Positions 13,485-25,146 of a stretch of DNA of 64,000 nt are shown in pieces. Below the pieces are notes generated by a model. That model worked only from the letters and a program-made list of their open reading frames with translations. It was not told the origin of the DNA and did not search any database. The stretch comes from Sanguinoderma infundibulare (lineage: Eukaryota; Basidiomycota; Agaricomycetes; Polyporales; Polyporaceae), in assembly GCA_032821775.1 (NCBI GenBank), contig JAVLRN010000007.1, positions 1,612,001-1,676,000 of the forward strand, read 5' to 3'. Within the stretch, counting starts at the first letter, position 1. Every line of letters begins with the position of its first letter. The translations under genes were made by a program, and so were the position numbers.

Positions 13485-15545
13485 GTTCCTTCGCACGCTT
13501 TGTTGGGTATGCCCCACGCCCCTTCCCCGCCATCACGTTCCGCTGACGTGTCGCACCACAGACTGTAGATCAGACCCCATTCGATTATCGGCCTTCTATG
13601 ACGAGCCGCACAGTCTTCGTCCATTCCCACTACAAACGCTCTGGTATTATGTTGCCGGACAGTACATCCCTTCGTTTTCTTCTGTTTCATTCTTGGCCTC
13701 ACACGCACAGGGGCAGCATTGTGGGGCTCTGCACATAGCTGCGTGTGGAGTGTTGGGTGTGGTAGTCTTATGTCTATCTCTCTCTCTTTCCCCTCTCTAT
13801 CTCTCCCTTCCCTCTGTTCTTATATCTCCCTATGTATCCACATACCGAAGTTGCACGTATGTTTATGGGCTTCATGCACGATATGACGACCGACCCAGAG
13901 TAGTCCTTGCTAATTAGCTATAGCAATGTAATGGGATGGTGTTCAGCTTATCAGCCAAACAGCTGCCGATGCTGCTAATCATCATCGATCAAGGCCTCCG
14001 CGGTTGAAGCGAGCGTTGGTGTCGCGGATTTCGGGTCCACCTTTTGATCATGTCTCCGAGTAATCTGCAGGCAATCGTCGAGAATCGAGATGGCTGGTGA
14101 ACACCTTCACCTACCTCCACCCGGGCCAAGATCTTCTGGGCAGACACCTGGCACTAACAGTTGTGGGACGGCCTATGTCCATCTCTGTCTAGTGTATGGA
14201 AGCCACCGGGGATTACAGGACGTACGTTTCGAAGCTCTGTTACCACATGTTGCCAAGATTCTGGTCGGCTTATTCAAGTAAACAAGGTACTCTTCCTTCC
14301 TGAAGTTACGTAAATATTGAGCTGCTTGAGTCCATGAGAGGCAAACCACTTAGCGGTGGGGAATGGGTGGAGAAAGGGAGGCGATCAAAGGCACCATCAT
14401 ACAGAGGTCGTTCGTGAACCTGACTGCCAATTTCGGTGAGTATATGAGACAGGCTCGCTTTCGTACCTCTACATTCCTCCTTCCTTGCTCCCGCTCCCAG
14501 AGACAACTCTGCACTTGTGGCCTTCCTCCGCCGCCGCCTCCTCCTCCTCGTGATTATCGTGCTAATGCTTCCTGGCTGTTAGTCCCGGATTACTATGGAC
14601 GAACACCAACCAAGGAGATGCTCTCCCCGCAGCTGACGCGCCTCGCACGCCCTTCATGGAGTGCGCGCCGTGTTTAGCTCCTTCGGGCCCTATAAGATAA
14701 GCTTCAACTCAACTCGAAGGCAAGGTTCGCTTCTATGCATGCGCGTTTATAGCTATCTGACAAAGGTCTGTCCCAAATTGCTACACACGGACCATTATTA
14801 GCAAACCGCGCAGGATCGGGTGGCTCGCAGCCACCGATAGTGGACCCGGGCCCGTCAACTTGAAGCTTGAAGCCCGTCGAAATGGCAACAAGGCACTTCG
14901 AGACGCAATCGACCGAGCTCCACGTCGTGTGGCCAGAAGATGGAACTTGAACGCCCGCATGGTCAGCCGAGCGTCGCAACCCTTACCTGAATCATTCGAT
15001 ACGCTGGTGATTGGCCTTCCTATATAATCGATATCCACATTGGACTGTGCCCTTCTCAAGCCGTTGATTCCGTCCACTCCCGCGGGCCCAAACTTGAAGG
15101 CAGCGCCTAGAATATAGGCAGTGGTTTTACTTTACCCTGATCATCTGCAATGGCAAGTCATAACCTGTCGCAACCACTCGGAGTCGAAGACGCAATATCA
15201 TTGGTGGGGGCCACGTGCGTACAGTACTAGGAGTATTGAATCGCAGAGGATCTTGATTGAATATGTCTCGTTAGCGTCGAATGCTTTACGGCGTGTGACA
15301 TCGCGAAAGCAAGATCAGATTCGCGACCATGGCTCGGGTCCAGTACCGTCGACGGTCGGTCCCCCGCGGTTTCATCCTCGTCTCACCTTCTCCTCCCCCC
15401 ACTGTGGCGGCCCTTGAACCTTTGCTCTCCTCTTCCGTCGACAGCGTCGCGCTGGCCGACACCACACTCCTTTGACCCACTTTCCTTCACCACTGGAGCT
15501 GCAAGGTGACTCTGTTGCGCACCTGCGCACCTTCCACGATTCGGG
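13485..15545. other. Intergenic with a CT microsatellite
   Basis: Includes the 3' flank of the preceding gene, a pyrimidine tract rich in ctctct around 13770-13815 and a short ccg/cct run near 14525. A minus-strand frame at 14781-15077 is open but unrecognised, and nothing splices to it. Confidence 0.5.
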
Positions 15546-17288
15546 ATGCATGCGGCGCCTCGCGACATGGAGCACCGAAGGAGACGTGCCCAAGAACTTG
15601 TAGAGCGGGCCCCTGGTCTCGTCGGTCTTCCTCTCGCGGTGCCGTCCATCCCTCTGCTCAACCCCGTCGTAACCCCAATCATCGACGGTCCCGTCCAAAC
15701 CACACCTCAAGCAACTGCGACACAAGCCGCGCCTTCACAGACACCTGCCACCACGCAACCATCCAACCCCCAGTCGCCAACGACTACTGCTCCCAGCAAC
15801 TCAAACACCCCCAGCAATCCCCAGAGTGGTAATGGAGTCAACGGAAGTGGTGATGGGTCTACCCCAAACGGTTCGAATCCCGAGTTGTCTAGCACTTCCA
15901 CTCCAAACCCCAACATCTCTGACTCGACGCCCTCTTCAGGATCAACCCCCTCCGACGGCTCCTCCCTGTCGTCCGGAACCTCTTCGCAGAACGGCAGCGG
16001 TCTCTCCGCTAGTGGAGCTGGCCAAGCCTTCGTCTCCTCTTCACAGACGAGCTCTTTGGCTGACGGTAGCTTGCTCGGCACGGGCACTATCCAGACGGCC
16101 ATCCCTACCTTTTCGAGTGTCCTGACTGGATCGACCACCGGTACGAACACGGGTTCTGAGACGAACACCGGCTCCGACCCAGCAAGTCCTTCGGGTTCGG
16201 TAGGGGCTGAGTCCACTCACCACGGACTCTCCAGCGGCGTCCTCGCCGCCATCACGATCATCTGTCTCCTGTTCGGTTTCGCCCTGCTCCTGTGCTGTGT
16301 GCGTCGCCGCGCCATCGCTGCCCGCGTCCGCCGCCGCAAGGAATGGTTCGCTGGTGGCGCGACGCAGGACATGGCGTATGTGGAAAAGGAAGGGACCGCA
16401 GGTACCCGGTCGGCTCGGAGTAGCTTCGCCACGAGCTACGACCGCGGGCACGTCGCAAGCGCAGCGCCCACGTTTGAAATCACCACTACGGTGCACGTCG
16501 ACCCACCGATGGTCTGGACGGCCGATCTCGGCGGCTCGATCGTGACAGCCCCGCCTGCTTCGCACAGCGTCGAGTCCTCTTCGTCCGACACCATCCGGAA
16601 CGCGCCCGATCGGTCCAGCATCCTCTCTTCCTCTTCGGGGGGAAGCAGCCGCCCCCCGTCCCAGGTTGCCCCGTACCTCGTCGTGCCGCCGCCCTCTGCC
16701 AGCGGCGCGGCCCTTCCATCGCCGTTCTATGTTCGGCCTTTCTCGCCGTCCGAGACTTGGTCATTCCCCAAGCCGCCGAAGGACGACGACAGCGACCGCA
16801 CTGCGTCTCTGATCCGCAACGGTTCTAGTAGCAGCTTTGCTCAGGCCTCCGGGTTCTTCACTATCGAGGACCCCGACGATCCTGTTGAGCCCGCGAACCC
16901 CTTCACCGAACCTGAGAACCCCTTCACCGAACACACCGACAGCCGTCCCCCCTCTGCATCGTCCGAGGGTAACTCGACCGAGCTGCACTTCGCGCCCGTC
17001 GAGATCATCCGGCGTCCCTTCTTCCCCTCCATGGAAGACGAGATGGCCGTCGCGATCGGCGACGAGGTGCGCGTCACCCGCCGCTTCGACGACGGCTGGG
17101 CGGTCGCCGAGAACGTCAGGACCGGCATTCAGGGCCTCATCCCGATCGATTGCATGCGCGCTCTCGAGGAGGACTTACCCGAGTTCCTGGCGAAGAAGCG
17201 GATCACCAGCTACATGGGCCCTCGCGAATCCATCATCACTCGCAACAGCATCATCAGCGGATCCTCGAGCATTGGAGCGGCCATGTAA
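15546..17288 (+). CDS. Single-pass membrane protein with cytoplasmic SH3 domain
   Basis: A 580-residue protein in one exon. The N-terminus (MHAAPRDMEHRRRRAQELVE) is followed by a roughly 190-residue Ser/Thr/Pro/Asn-rich stretch expected to be O-glycosylated outside the cell. A transmembrane helix at about residues 230-252 reads GVLAAITIICLLFGFALLLC and is followed by a strongly basic stop-transfer segment (RRRAIAARVRRRK), putting the C-terminus in the cytoplasm. At about residues 489-537 there is an SH3 domain with PSMEDEMAVAIGDEV, FDDGWAVAENVRTG and QGLIPIDCM. The architecture matches fungal Fus1-like or Sho1-like sensors and adhesins acting in cell fusion, polarity or osmosensing; which of these is not decidable here. 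A second in-frame Met 24 nt downstream (15570) could be the true start. Confidence 0.85.
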   Translation: MHAAPRDMEHRRRRAQELVERAPGLVGLPLAVPSIPLLNPVVTPIIDGPVQTTPQATATQAAPSQTPATTQPSNPQSPTTTAPSNSNTPSNPQSGNGVNGSGDGSTPNGSNPELSSTSTPNPNISDSTPSSGSTPSDGSSLSSGTSSQNGSGLSASGAGQAFVSSSQTSSLADGSLLGTGTIQTAIPTFSSVLTGSTTGTNTGSETNTGSDPASPSGSVGAESTHHGLSSGVLAAITIICLLFGFALLLCCVRRRAIAARVRRRKEWFAGGATQDMAYVEKEGTAGTRSARSSFATSYDRGHVASAAPTFEITTTVHVDPPMVWTADLGGSIVTAPPASHSVESSSSDTIRNAPDRSSILSSSSGGSSRPPSQVAPYLVVPPPSASGAALPSPFYVRPFSPSETWSFPKPPKDDDSDRTASLIRNGSSSSFAQASGFFTIEDPDDPVEPANPFTEPENPFTEHTDSRPPSASSEGNSTELHFAPVEIIRRPFFPSMEDEMAVAIGDEVRVTRRFDDGWAVAENVRTGIQGLIPIDCMRALEEDLPEFLAKKRITSYMGPRESIITRNSIISGSSSIGAAM

Positions 17289-19698
17289 ATCACCTTGTCC
17301 CTTTCCGCCTTCAGTGTACGGATGACACTACTGCAGGTGAGCCCTGGACGCTTCTACATTGCTGAGCTTGCTTGTTGATCTCAGGCTGTAGCTTTAACTT
17401 GCTGTGCAACGTGCCTCACCACTATTCTACACCCACCTTACGTCTCGCTGGCCGTCGACGACTAGACGTCGCAACTGGTCTCGGCGGCCAGATGGTATCG
17501 TTACTGCGTTGTGTTAGAACATTTGAGGCCCCTCGACTAGTTGTTGCTTACATCGCCACACCCTCTCTCTCAATGTGTCGTTCTCGCATGGTCCCGTCCT
17601 CCCTAATCCCGCCTCACTTTCTTCCGACGACGACAGTCCTTTACGCTGCTGCCGACGTCCTATGTTTGTGCATCTCACTGTGCTTCTTGCTTCTCCATCG
17701 TCTCTTCATCGTCTGCCTTGGGCTCCCCTGCTCCCGCCGTTCGCCCGCCCGGTCATCTCGCCAATCCGTTGTTTGTGCCCGCCGTACCCATATGTTCCAT
17801 GCTCCACCTTCACGGATACTGTATATAATGAGACTCGCTTCGTGGCGGACGCGGTCGAGAGGGGATCTGTATACCTATTCATGTTACCTTGGAACTGTTC
17901 TTCGTAGATGCTGCCCTTTCGTCGCATTCACCACCTTCTCCGCCGGATACATAAACCCTTCTCGAAGGCATCGTTCGATCGTGCCAGAAACCAGTACCTG
18001 TATTCCGGTACTGGGTCGTATACTACTGTACATGCGTGTACCAAAATTGTAGCACTGTCTGTCGTCTCGTGCCGTGATATACGGTGACCTGTACCCCCGA
18101 AAGTCTTTCAACATATCCCGCCGTTAACCGTGCAATCCCTGTGCCGGCCCTCTCATCGGACCCCCAGTTCATTAATGAGCGGGGCCCCGGCCTCGACATT
18201 CCACGTTCAACGTCAACGCCACCAGACATAATCAAATGACGATCGACGTGCACTCATGCCGGCTAACCACTTTTGTCCCGACTCGCCACCAGCTGGTCCC
18301 ATTTTGGCCTTCCATAACAAGTTGCAACCAGCCATTCACCGGTCTGCGACTCTGTCACGCGCAGCCAAGACCACCAAGGTACAGTTACAATTGAATTTAC
18401 TTCAGGCTTCAAAGCGGTGGGCAGATACAGATCTGCTGCGAACATCTCGCATTGATCGTTCCGGCGGTGAGGCCTCGACCAAATCGAGCCGCTCATAATG
18501 CATAAGCCTTGGCAGGAACCGAAATAGCACTCCTTCCGAAAAGCAATTATGTGGCAGTGTTTCGGTCTGGATTATGGCGGGTCCAAAAACCTGAGTCGCT
18601 GACACAGCACTCCCGCTGCACGCGTAAGGACTACCCTGCCCACGCAGAGGTCGATTGAACAATGTCCACATGTAGACACGTTCATGTACGAGTCGCAAAT
18701 AACCCTGGACCAGGCACATTCATAGCATTTCTTCAATCCCAAAGCATTTCTCAGTACGGATGTCAGCCCCATATACTACCCCAATTTCCGGCACGTTCCT
18801 CGCATCGGCAGGAGTCCCCACTGAGGCTCGTCATGATACCACTCGACTCTTCTCAATCTCGCCTCCCGCCCAGCCACATACAACGGGCGCAACGCAGCGC
18901 GCAGGATCCGCGCGGACGAGTGCGCACGCACACCCGCCCCGCGCAGCTCCACCGCGCACCGCGGCGAGCCAGGTCTCCTCCGACAGGTGGGGTCGCGCTG
19001 GTCGATTCGCCGCGCGCCGCCCGAGGGCGGAACGCAGACACGCATCGAGGAGCTGCCTGAAAGGGAGACCGGCTGGGAGGCGTGTCACGTCGGTGATCAT
19101 CGACGCAACGACACAACGAAAAAAGTCAAAGCCTTGTAAACATAGACGCAACGCACCCAAGTGTCAACCCGAAGACTTGTCAGCCGAATCCTGAGGCCTC
19201 GGTACAGAACTACCGAGGCCATTGTGCATCGGATGGACACAAGGTCCAGCACAAACAGTGATAGGATTACACGCCGCGCGCGCCAGTGCTCATCCAGGCA
19301 CTCGCACTCCAAGCCAAGTGAGAGGAAAGCGAGAGGGCGCGCCGCGGTCGGACAACAGGAGAGATTAAGTGGTATATCTAGCGTATGAACGGGACAGTGC
19401 GGCGGGCGCGGTGGAGGCCAAGAACACAACAAGCACCGAAAGCTAAGACGTGTCAATTGCAACGAGTTAGAGCACGAGGGAGAGCGAACATGTCAGGGGG
19501 AGGGGATCGCGTGCGGAGAGGGAGGGATGGTGGGCCGTGTATCGTGGAGGGTGACCGTGAGCAAGGGAAACCGGATTCGGAGACCGGAGGATGGCGCTGA
19601 ATCGAGCTTGGGGAGAGACATGAGAGAGAGAGAGCGGAGAGCTGAGGCTATGTGCGACTGAGACCGAGCGACGCCAGCCGATCGGTCGAAAACTAACG
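17289..19698. other. Intergenic between convergent genes, with a GC-rich island
   Basis: The 3' flanks of the SH3-protein gene (+) and the FYR-domain gene (-) meet here. 18880-19060 is a CpG-dense, arginine-codon-like block with long open frames in several registers, the usual effect of high GC rather than coding. I see no RNA gene or repeat that I can support. Confidence 0.5.
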
Positions 19699-22449
19699 TC
19701 ACCGATCCCCCAGAGGAGAGTATGAAGGGTGACCGTTCCTTCGCAGGGCACCATTGCCGTTCACGTAGTCTGCGCCGATGATCTCGCCCACGGGCGTAGA
19801 CATCATAGGTGGAGCCGGGTACGCATTCATAATGCTGGCAAATGTAGGAGGGACGTGAGGCGGAGGCGAGTGGTCGCGCTCTCGCTCCCGTTCCCTGTAC
19901 AACTCGCCGTTCGGGATCGGAGCATGAGTTTCGTAAGGCGAACGATGGTGGGGCGAAGGCAGCGAGCCTTGGGAACGAGAGTGCGCTAACGGTGGAGGGA
20001 TATGCGAGTGATGGTCATAGTAGTCCCTGTCACGCTCCCGGTCCACACGTTCGCGATGCAGCACCGGCGAACGGGACGCGGTGCGCGAGTGAGCTGGGGA
20101 ATGAGAGTCGACCTGCATCGCGTTTCCAGGGTACTCGTCGAATGCGGGGGCGGCGTTGTTGTTGCGCGAACTGCGGCGTCCTCGGTGCTCGGGCGGGGCG
20201 TTGGGGTACTCTTGGTGGAACGTGATCGGCTTCATCGGGGCGTTGTTGAGCTGAGGCGCGTGACGAGGGCGGAGCGACGGGTCCTCCTTCTCGACCTGAA
20301 TGATCTGCAGCTCCCCATGCCTTCCAAGCACCGCTTGCGCCGGACCAGAAGAAGCAGGGACTGCGATGGGAACTGGCATATGCTCAGGCTCCGGGGGTTC
20401 GAAATACCCATTGCCGTTGCCTCCTGAACTGGGCGAGGGAGAGTCCTGTTCGTCTGGGAGTGCAGGGATCACCGCAGCATGTCGCCCGCCAAGAGGCCTA
20501 GAGGAGAAACGAGATTGGAGGAGAACGTGAGTGATCAGATTTCGTCTGTCCGCGCCCTGCGGCGCCAGCCCCTGCATCCGTGTGTAGTCGATATAGACCG
20601 TATGAGACGCGGTCGAGGCAAAACAAGGACGAGGACAAATGTATGGTGGGGATATGCGGCACCGCAGAGAGAAGTAAGGCGAAAGACGCTCACCCTCCTT
20701 CGGTGAAGTGCTGCCACACGTAGTCCTTCAGTTGATTCGCGTGCGGCAGCTCCTGGATGAGGTGCTTGATCGTATTCTGTCCCAGTCCAAAAAAGTCGGG
20801 CCCTGAGACCGAGTTCGAGTGCGCGCGGTTGCGAATGTGGTTCGCCGCGCGCACAATCACTGACCACGCGCCCGTCGCGGTACCGGCGACGATTGGCTTG
20901 TCCGGCGTGTCTGCAGCAGTGATCTGGAACTTGGGGCCGTCGCCTCCGTCGAGGATCTTGCAGTGATACACGACTTCAGCGTTGGGGTCGATCGTAGATA
21001 AGTAGCGCCTGAGAACGGACAGGAACAGGACCACGCGATGGAGACCAGACAAGCGGGCGGGGCGTTCATGATCAGCACATCGAGATCGCCAGCCTGGGGG
21101 TACCGAGCAAGACGCACCGCGTGACTTCATAGCCAACCGGGAAGATGTACCTCTCCGTATGGAAGTGCTCTCTCATGCAAACCTCTCCAAGATTGATTAC
21201 AGTCATGATGCCAACGTTGAGGGGGAGAATCGGCTTTCCTCGCTTGTCGCGCGGGACGGTCGGGATGCTGAAGCTCTTGGTGGTGACTGTGTGTGCTTTG
21301 AGACGTTTTGGCTTCGTGTGTCGTTGGATGTCCGAGGGTCGCGAGTTGGCAGACGAGGTTCGTAGGGTCATTTGCAACTGCGACGGTGCGCCGGGCGGGG
21401 TCCCGTGTTGGTACGAGGGCGAGAGGCCCTCAAGAGGGATGGCGCCGTAATCCTCCTGAGGTGAGAGGACGGGCGAGAGGGATTCGGAGCGTGGGCGTAC
21501 ATGACCATGGGGAGAGCCTGCGAGCTGAGCGCCAGGATGAGGTGCGGGAGGTATAGACGACGAACCCGGAGGCCCTTCACCAGGGTGAACAGGAGGCTTG
21601 AGGCGCAATCGGGTGCCACCACTCGAGACTGCAAAAGGGGGCGAGGGTGCTGAACCAGGACCGGCTGGGGCTGGGGCTGGGGGCGGGGCGTTGTGGACGG
21701 GGGCAGGGGCGTAGGTCAAGGGAGCGCCAATGTCCTTGCCCTTGGGGGGTGCGGCCGCTCTCGGTTTGCGTGTTGTGGCAGGGGGCCTTTTGTCTCGCGA
21801 GTCCTCTTCCTGCCTTTCCTTTGCCTCGGCTTCCTGTCTTTTGCGTGCGGCGGGACCGATGTGACGTGAGAGAAGATGAGGGTCGATGTCGGGGTCCTCG
21901 CGCTCGAGCTCGTCAATGGCCTGGCGGAGGTTGGAGACAAAGGCCTGCTGGTGCTGATGGTTGAGGAGGTTGCGGGGGAAGGCGGTGAAGGGGGGTTCAG
22001 GGACTGGGGCACCAGGGTTGCGATTGGGGTCGAGTTCGAGCTCAGCGATGCGGTCGAGGAGGACTCTGGGCAGGATGAGGTTCCAGACATGCGAGGTTGA
22101 TGAGAGATGGAGACGCACGATCTTTCCGACCTCCACTTTACATTTCTCTCTCCCGAGTTCCGTAGCTGGTGCATCGCCTCCTTGTGTTTCTGGAGAGCAG
22201 CGCCATGTCATACGCGGGATTTCGAAAAAGAGGATCGCGAAGGGTAGGGAGTGATGACGAGCGATGTTGAACGGTCGGCAAAGAAAAGAAAATAAGGGTA
22301 CTACATACCTCCTCGAGCTCGAAATATTTCCGCTTCAGTCTGCTGTATTTTTCAGCCACGTCGAGTTCCTTCTGCTTCTTTGTGCCTGGTTGGCCGGACT
22401 GGGGAGGGAGCGGGGGAGGCCCCATGACGATATCTTGTGCGGGAGCCAT
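19699..22449 (-). CDS. FYRN/FYRC-domain nuclear protein, TBRG1-like
   Basis: Chromatin-type regulator with the paired FY-rich domains also found in TBRG1 and trithorax-group (MLL) proteins. Start chosen at 22449 (MAPAQDIVMGPPPLPP) because a TATATAG lies only about 30 nt before the next upstream in-frame Met at 22518, which would leave no leader. Order: basic coiled segment KYSRLKRKYFELEE, helix SVLLDRIAELELDPN, Pro-rich linker of about 200 residues, FYRN (FHTERYIFPVGYEVT joined to RRYLSTIDPNAEVVYHCKI), FYRC (FQITAADTPDKPIVAGTATG then AWSVIVRAANHIRNR and FFGLGQNTIKHLIQELP), then a disordered tail rich in Arg/Asp/Pro/His. Exon joins at 22309, about 22110, 21115 and 20695 keep phase. The KYSRLKRKYFELEE motif before the FYR pair is the TBRG1-type arrangement; its fungal role is unknown. 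Confidence 0.9.
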
Positions 22450-22546
22450 TCGGGGCCCCGGAGAGATTGTCGCCGGATGAGGGAGGAAGAAGGGAGGGGA
22501 GGGGGTGATGGGAGACAAGGGGAAGGGCGAGCGCGGGGCCTTAGGC

Positions 22547-22553
22547 TATATAG
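22547..22553 (-). promoter_or_regulatory. TATA-like element for the FYR-domain gene
   Basis: ctatatag on the minus strand, 98 nt upstream of the ATG at 22449 and about 30 nt upstream of the alternative ATG at 22518. The spacing favours 22449 as the translated start. Confidence 0.45.
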
Positions 22554-25146
22554 GTGGGGGCCAGGGGAAGCGGCCACGATCCCACATTTGCACTCTCAAC
22601 TGCAACACCCCCGTCCGACGCGAGATCGCTCCTGGCGCCATCCTGCCGACATGGCATCATTCGGCACTCATGTACTGTCCGAGGCCCGCGAGGCCAGAGA
22701 AGGATTGTTATTGAATGGCTACGACAAATGGGAGATACATATACTGGGGCGGTACGGGGCGTTGAGTGGCGGAAATGGAGAGGATGGGATAGCGGCCAGG
22801 TTCTGGGCGGCGTGGCGTTGATTGACTTGTTTGGATCCAGCAGACGCCCAAACCTTGTTCCCACTCGTCCAGGACCCCAGAACTCCCAGTCCCCACCCAC
22901 CCGCTCCCCGTGCACTGGCAGCTTCCTCGCCTCTCCTCCAGCGCATCTTTCCATCCCAACATGCTTTAATATTTCCCCTTCGGCCGACCCCATCGCGCCC
23001 TATCGCGCTGCAGCCCCCAGAGCCTTCCTTCCGCCCTTCTTCCCATTCATCCGAATCTATCATCTGTCAGCCAACGGTGGTTGTCATATTTCCTTCTTCA
23101 CACAGCGGCTATTCGCCACTCCGTCTCGCCGGACTCCATCGCCACTCATCGCCATGCCTGACACTGCCATGACACTCGCATGCCATCGTAGCACTCCAAC
23201 TCGCATCCGATTCGACAGCCCGACTGCCTCCCAGCCTCGTTCCATCCATCCTGTGCTCTCCGTTTCGGGCCCGCCTTGGTCGACTCTACTCAACGCCGGC
23301 CAACGACCCCGACACGCGTCCTTTTCCGGAGATCCGCTTTCCTTATAAGGCTACTCTCTTCCTTCCTCCTGACCCACTTCTCTCGCCTCCGCTCCTTCGG
23401 CGCCATCCGTCGGCCGTCCCACCACCCCCATCGCCCGATCTTGACGTCCTATCGCCGACGTTCCCATCCCCCGCCGACGGCCCCGCCCCCCACGACAATC
23501 CCTTGCCGCCCTATCGCACCCGCTCGTTTTTGCGCCCAGTGGCTGCGTGGCAGCCAGTCGCCCGACGCCATCACCGTCACGTAAAAATCAAACAAGGCCA
23601 AGAAACGTGTTCACACATCCACCAGGCTATGTATGTCGCGCGGATTGCCGCGAGGCCGATGAAGCTAGACGCGACACCAGCTCGAAGGCGCATTGATATT
23701 AATAATCTACTCTCGTTTCCCATTTCAAACGCCTGTCGCCCGATGCCCCTTACGGGCTTGTTACGGCCCACCTCCATCCCGCGTCCAATGGCATGACGTA
23801 GACCTTGCCCCCCGCAGGCGACTCGTGCTCGTCCTTCTAAGCCCTTCCCAGGCTTCTTCCCATTCCCGAACCCAACGTCCTCTTCTTCCAGACATTCACC
23901 CCGTCCCTTCCTGCGCTCAGCTTCCAGACCGAGAACATCATACTTATCTACACACACCCCCTCCCAGCCCGACCGCCCACATCCAATGGGCCGACGCGGG
24001 CCGGATACGTGCGGGTGCTGTACCTTGCAACGCCAGACGTGCCCACGATCCCCCTTCCAACTCACGGCGATATCTTGCATGACAAAGAGCAGATCTTGTT
24101 CGACTTCGGCCGAGCCCCCTGCCACCCACACCGCACCTCTCCTTCCTTTCCTCCACTCCGTGAGCAGCTAGCAGCTGCCACCATCTCGACAACAGCCCAT
24201 TCATTCCCAACGGCCTAGCGCCTTCGCGCGGGCTTGTTTGACAAGCCACTTTGCTTTTTCTGCCCTAAGATGGCCGAACGGTCCTGCTTTCGGCATGAAT
24301 GGTGCCACCCACGGTCTGCCGTCACCCGCGACTGCTTGCATGCGTATGTATTAGGACAAGAGCCTTGCGGATCCTCCCATGGAACATGGGATGTGGTCGT
24401 ACCTGACTGGCGTTGACGTCGATATTAAAGAGCCCTTCTTCAAGGCCGCTGCGTCCCGGGCCATCCCATGCAGCGATTGCCACTGTGCAGCCCCGCTGAT
24501 TCCCGCTTCGAGCCAGCCACATCTTAATTGCCCTACCAGGGCCCGTGCGCGGGAGCGGGAGCTCGAGACACCTCCACCACGCAGCGGGACACACACACCC
24601 CGACCCCGACATCTCGGCGAGCGAGCGCGAGTCAGCCGTGCTGCGTTGGCAAGGAGGAGGAGCTGTGGGGAGCTTCCAGTCCTCCGTCGTACAAACAGGG
24701 CCGAAGCGTTGCCCGAACGGGCGGAGCGACGACAGACGTGTGGAAACGAAGCCCTCCACCGTCACGTAATTTTAGGCATCCCGAAGCCCCGCTCTGGAAG
24801 GCCCGTGGACGAACGGGGGTCGCCGAGGGCACATGCTCGTGCCCGAAGCGGCTGCGAACCGTCGTGGGTCCCATTGGACAAAGGTCGAGGGCGCAAAAGG
24901 CAGTCGCGGATCCACATCCGCATACGCAGCGCCCGGGCAAGGTTTGACGGAAAACATCCAGGGTTCGTCGTCTGCGTTCTGACTCCTGAGCGCCGTCCTA
25001 CTGGTATACAATTGTCGATAGCTGGCGACACGGCTGTGAACCGCGCAAGCACAAGGAGTACAAGCCCGATTCCAGGCTCCAATATAAAGGTCCTTCTCGG
25101 CCGCCAGTGTCAGCGCCCTTGTTCTGTTGCGTAATACCCTCGGTCG
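22554..25146. other. Long intergenic stretch, pyrimidine-rich, no supported gene
   Basis: Between the start of the FYR-domain gene and the 3' end of the N-terminal amidase. The plus strand is C/T-rich from about 22860 to 24200, which produces long Pro/Ser/Arg frames such as 22554-23348 and 24379-25134. None has family resemblance or a splice-consistent continuation. Confidence 0.5.

Noticed and set aside
15870..15884. tRNA B-box-like ggttcgaatcc
   Set aside because: It lies inside the coding exon of the SH3 membrane protein (NGSNP codons); no cloverleaf can be drawn.
17372..18052. 226-codon plus-strand frame after the SH3 protein
   Set aside because: 3' flank with Cys/Arg/Ser-rich translation typical of C/T-rich non-coding DNA; no homology recognised.
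18831..19160. Long frames on both strands in a GC-rich island
   Set aside because: Simultaneous open frames in several registers come from the lack of A/T-rich stop codons; no coding signature.
22554..23348. 264-codon plus-strand frame
   Set aside because: Ser/Pro/His-rich product of a pyrimidine tract upstream of the FYR-domain gene; no domain.
24379..25134. 251-codon plus-strand frame
   Set aside because: Arg-rich, ends at the 3' side of NTA1, no recognisable protein features.
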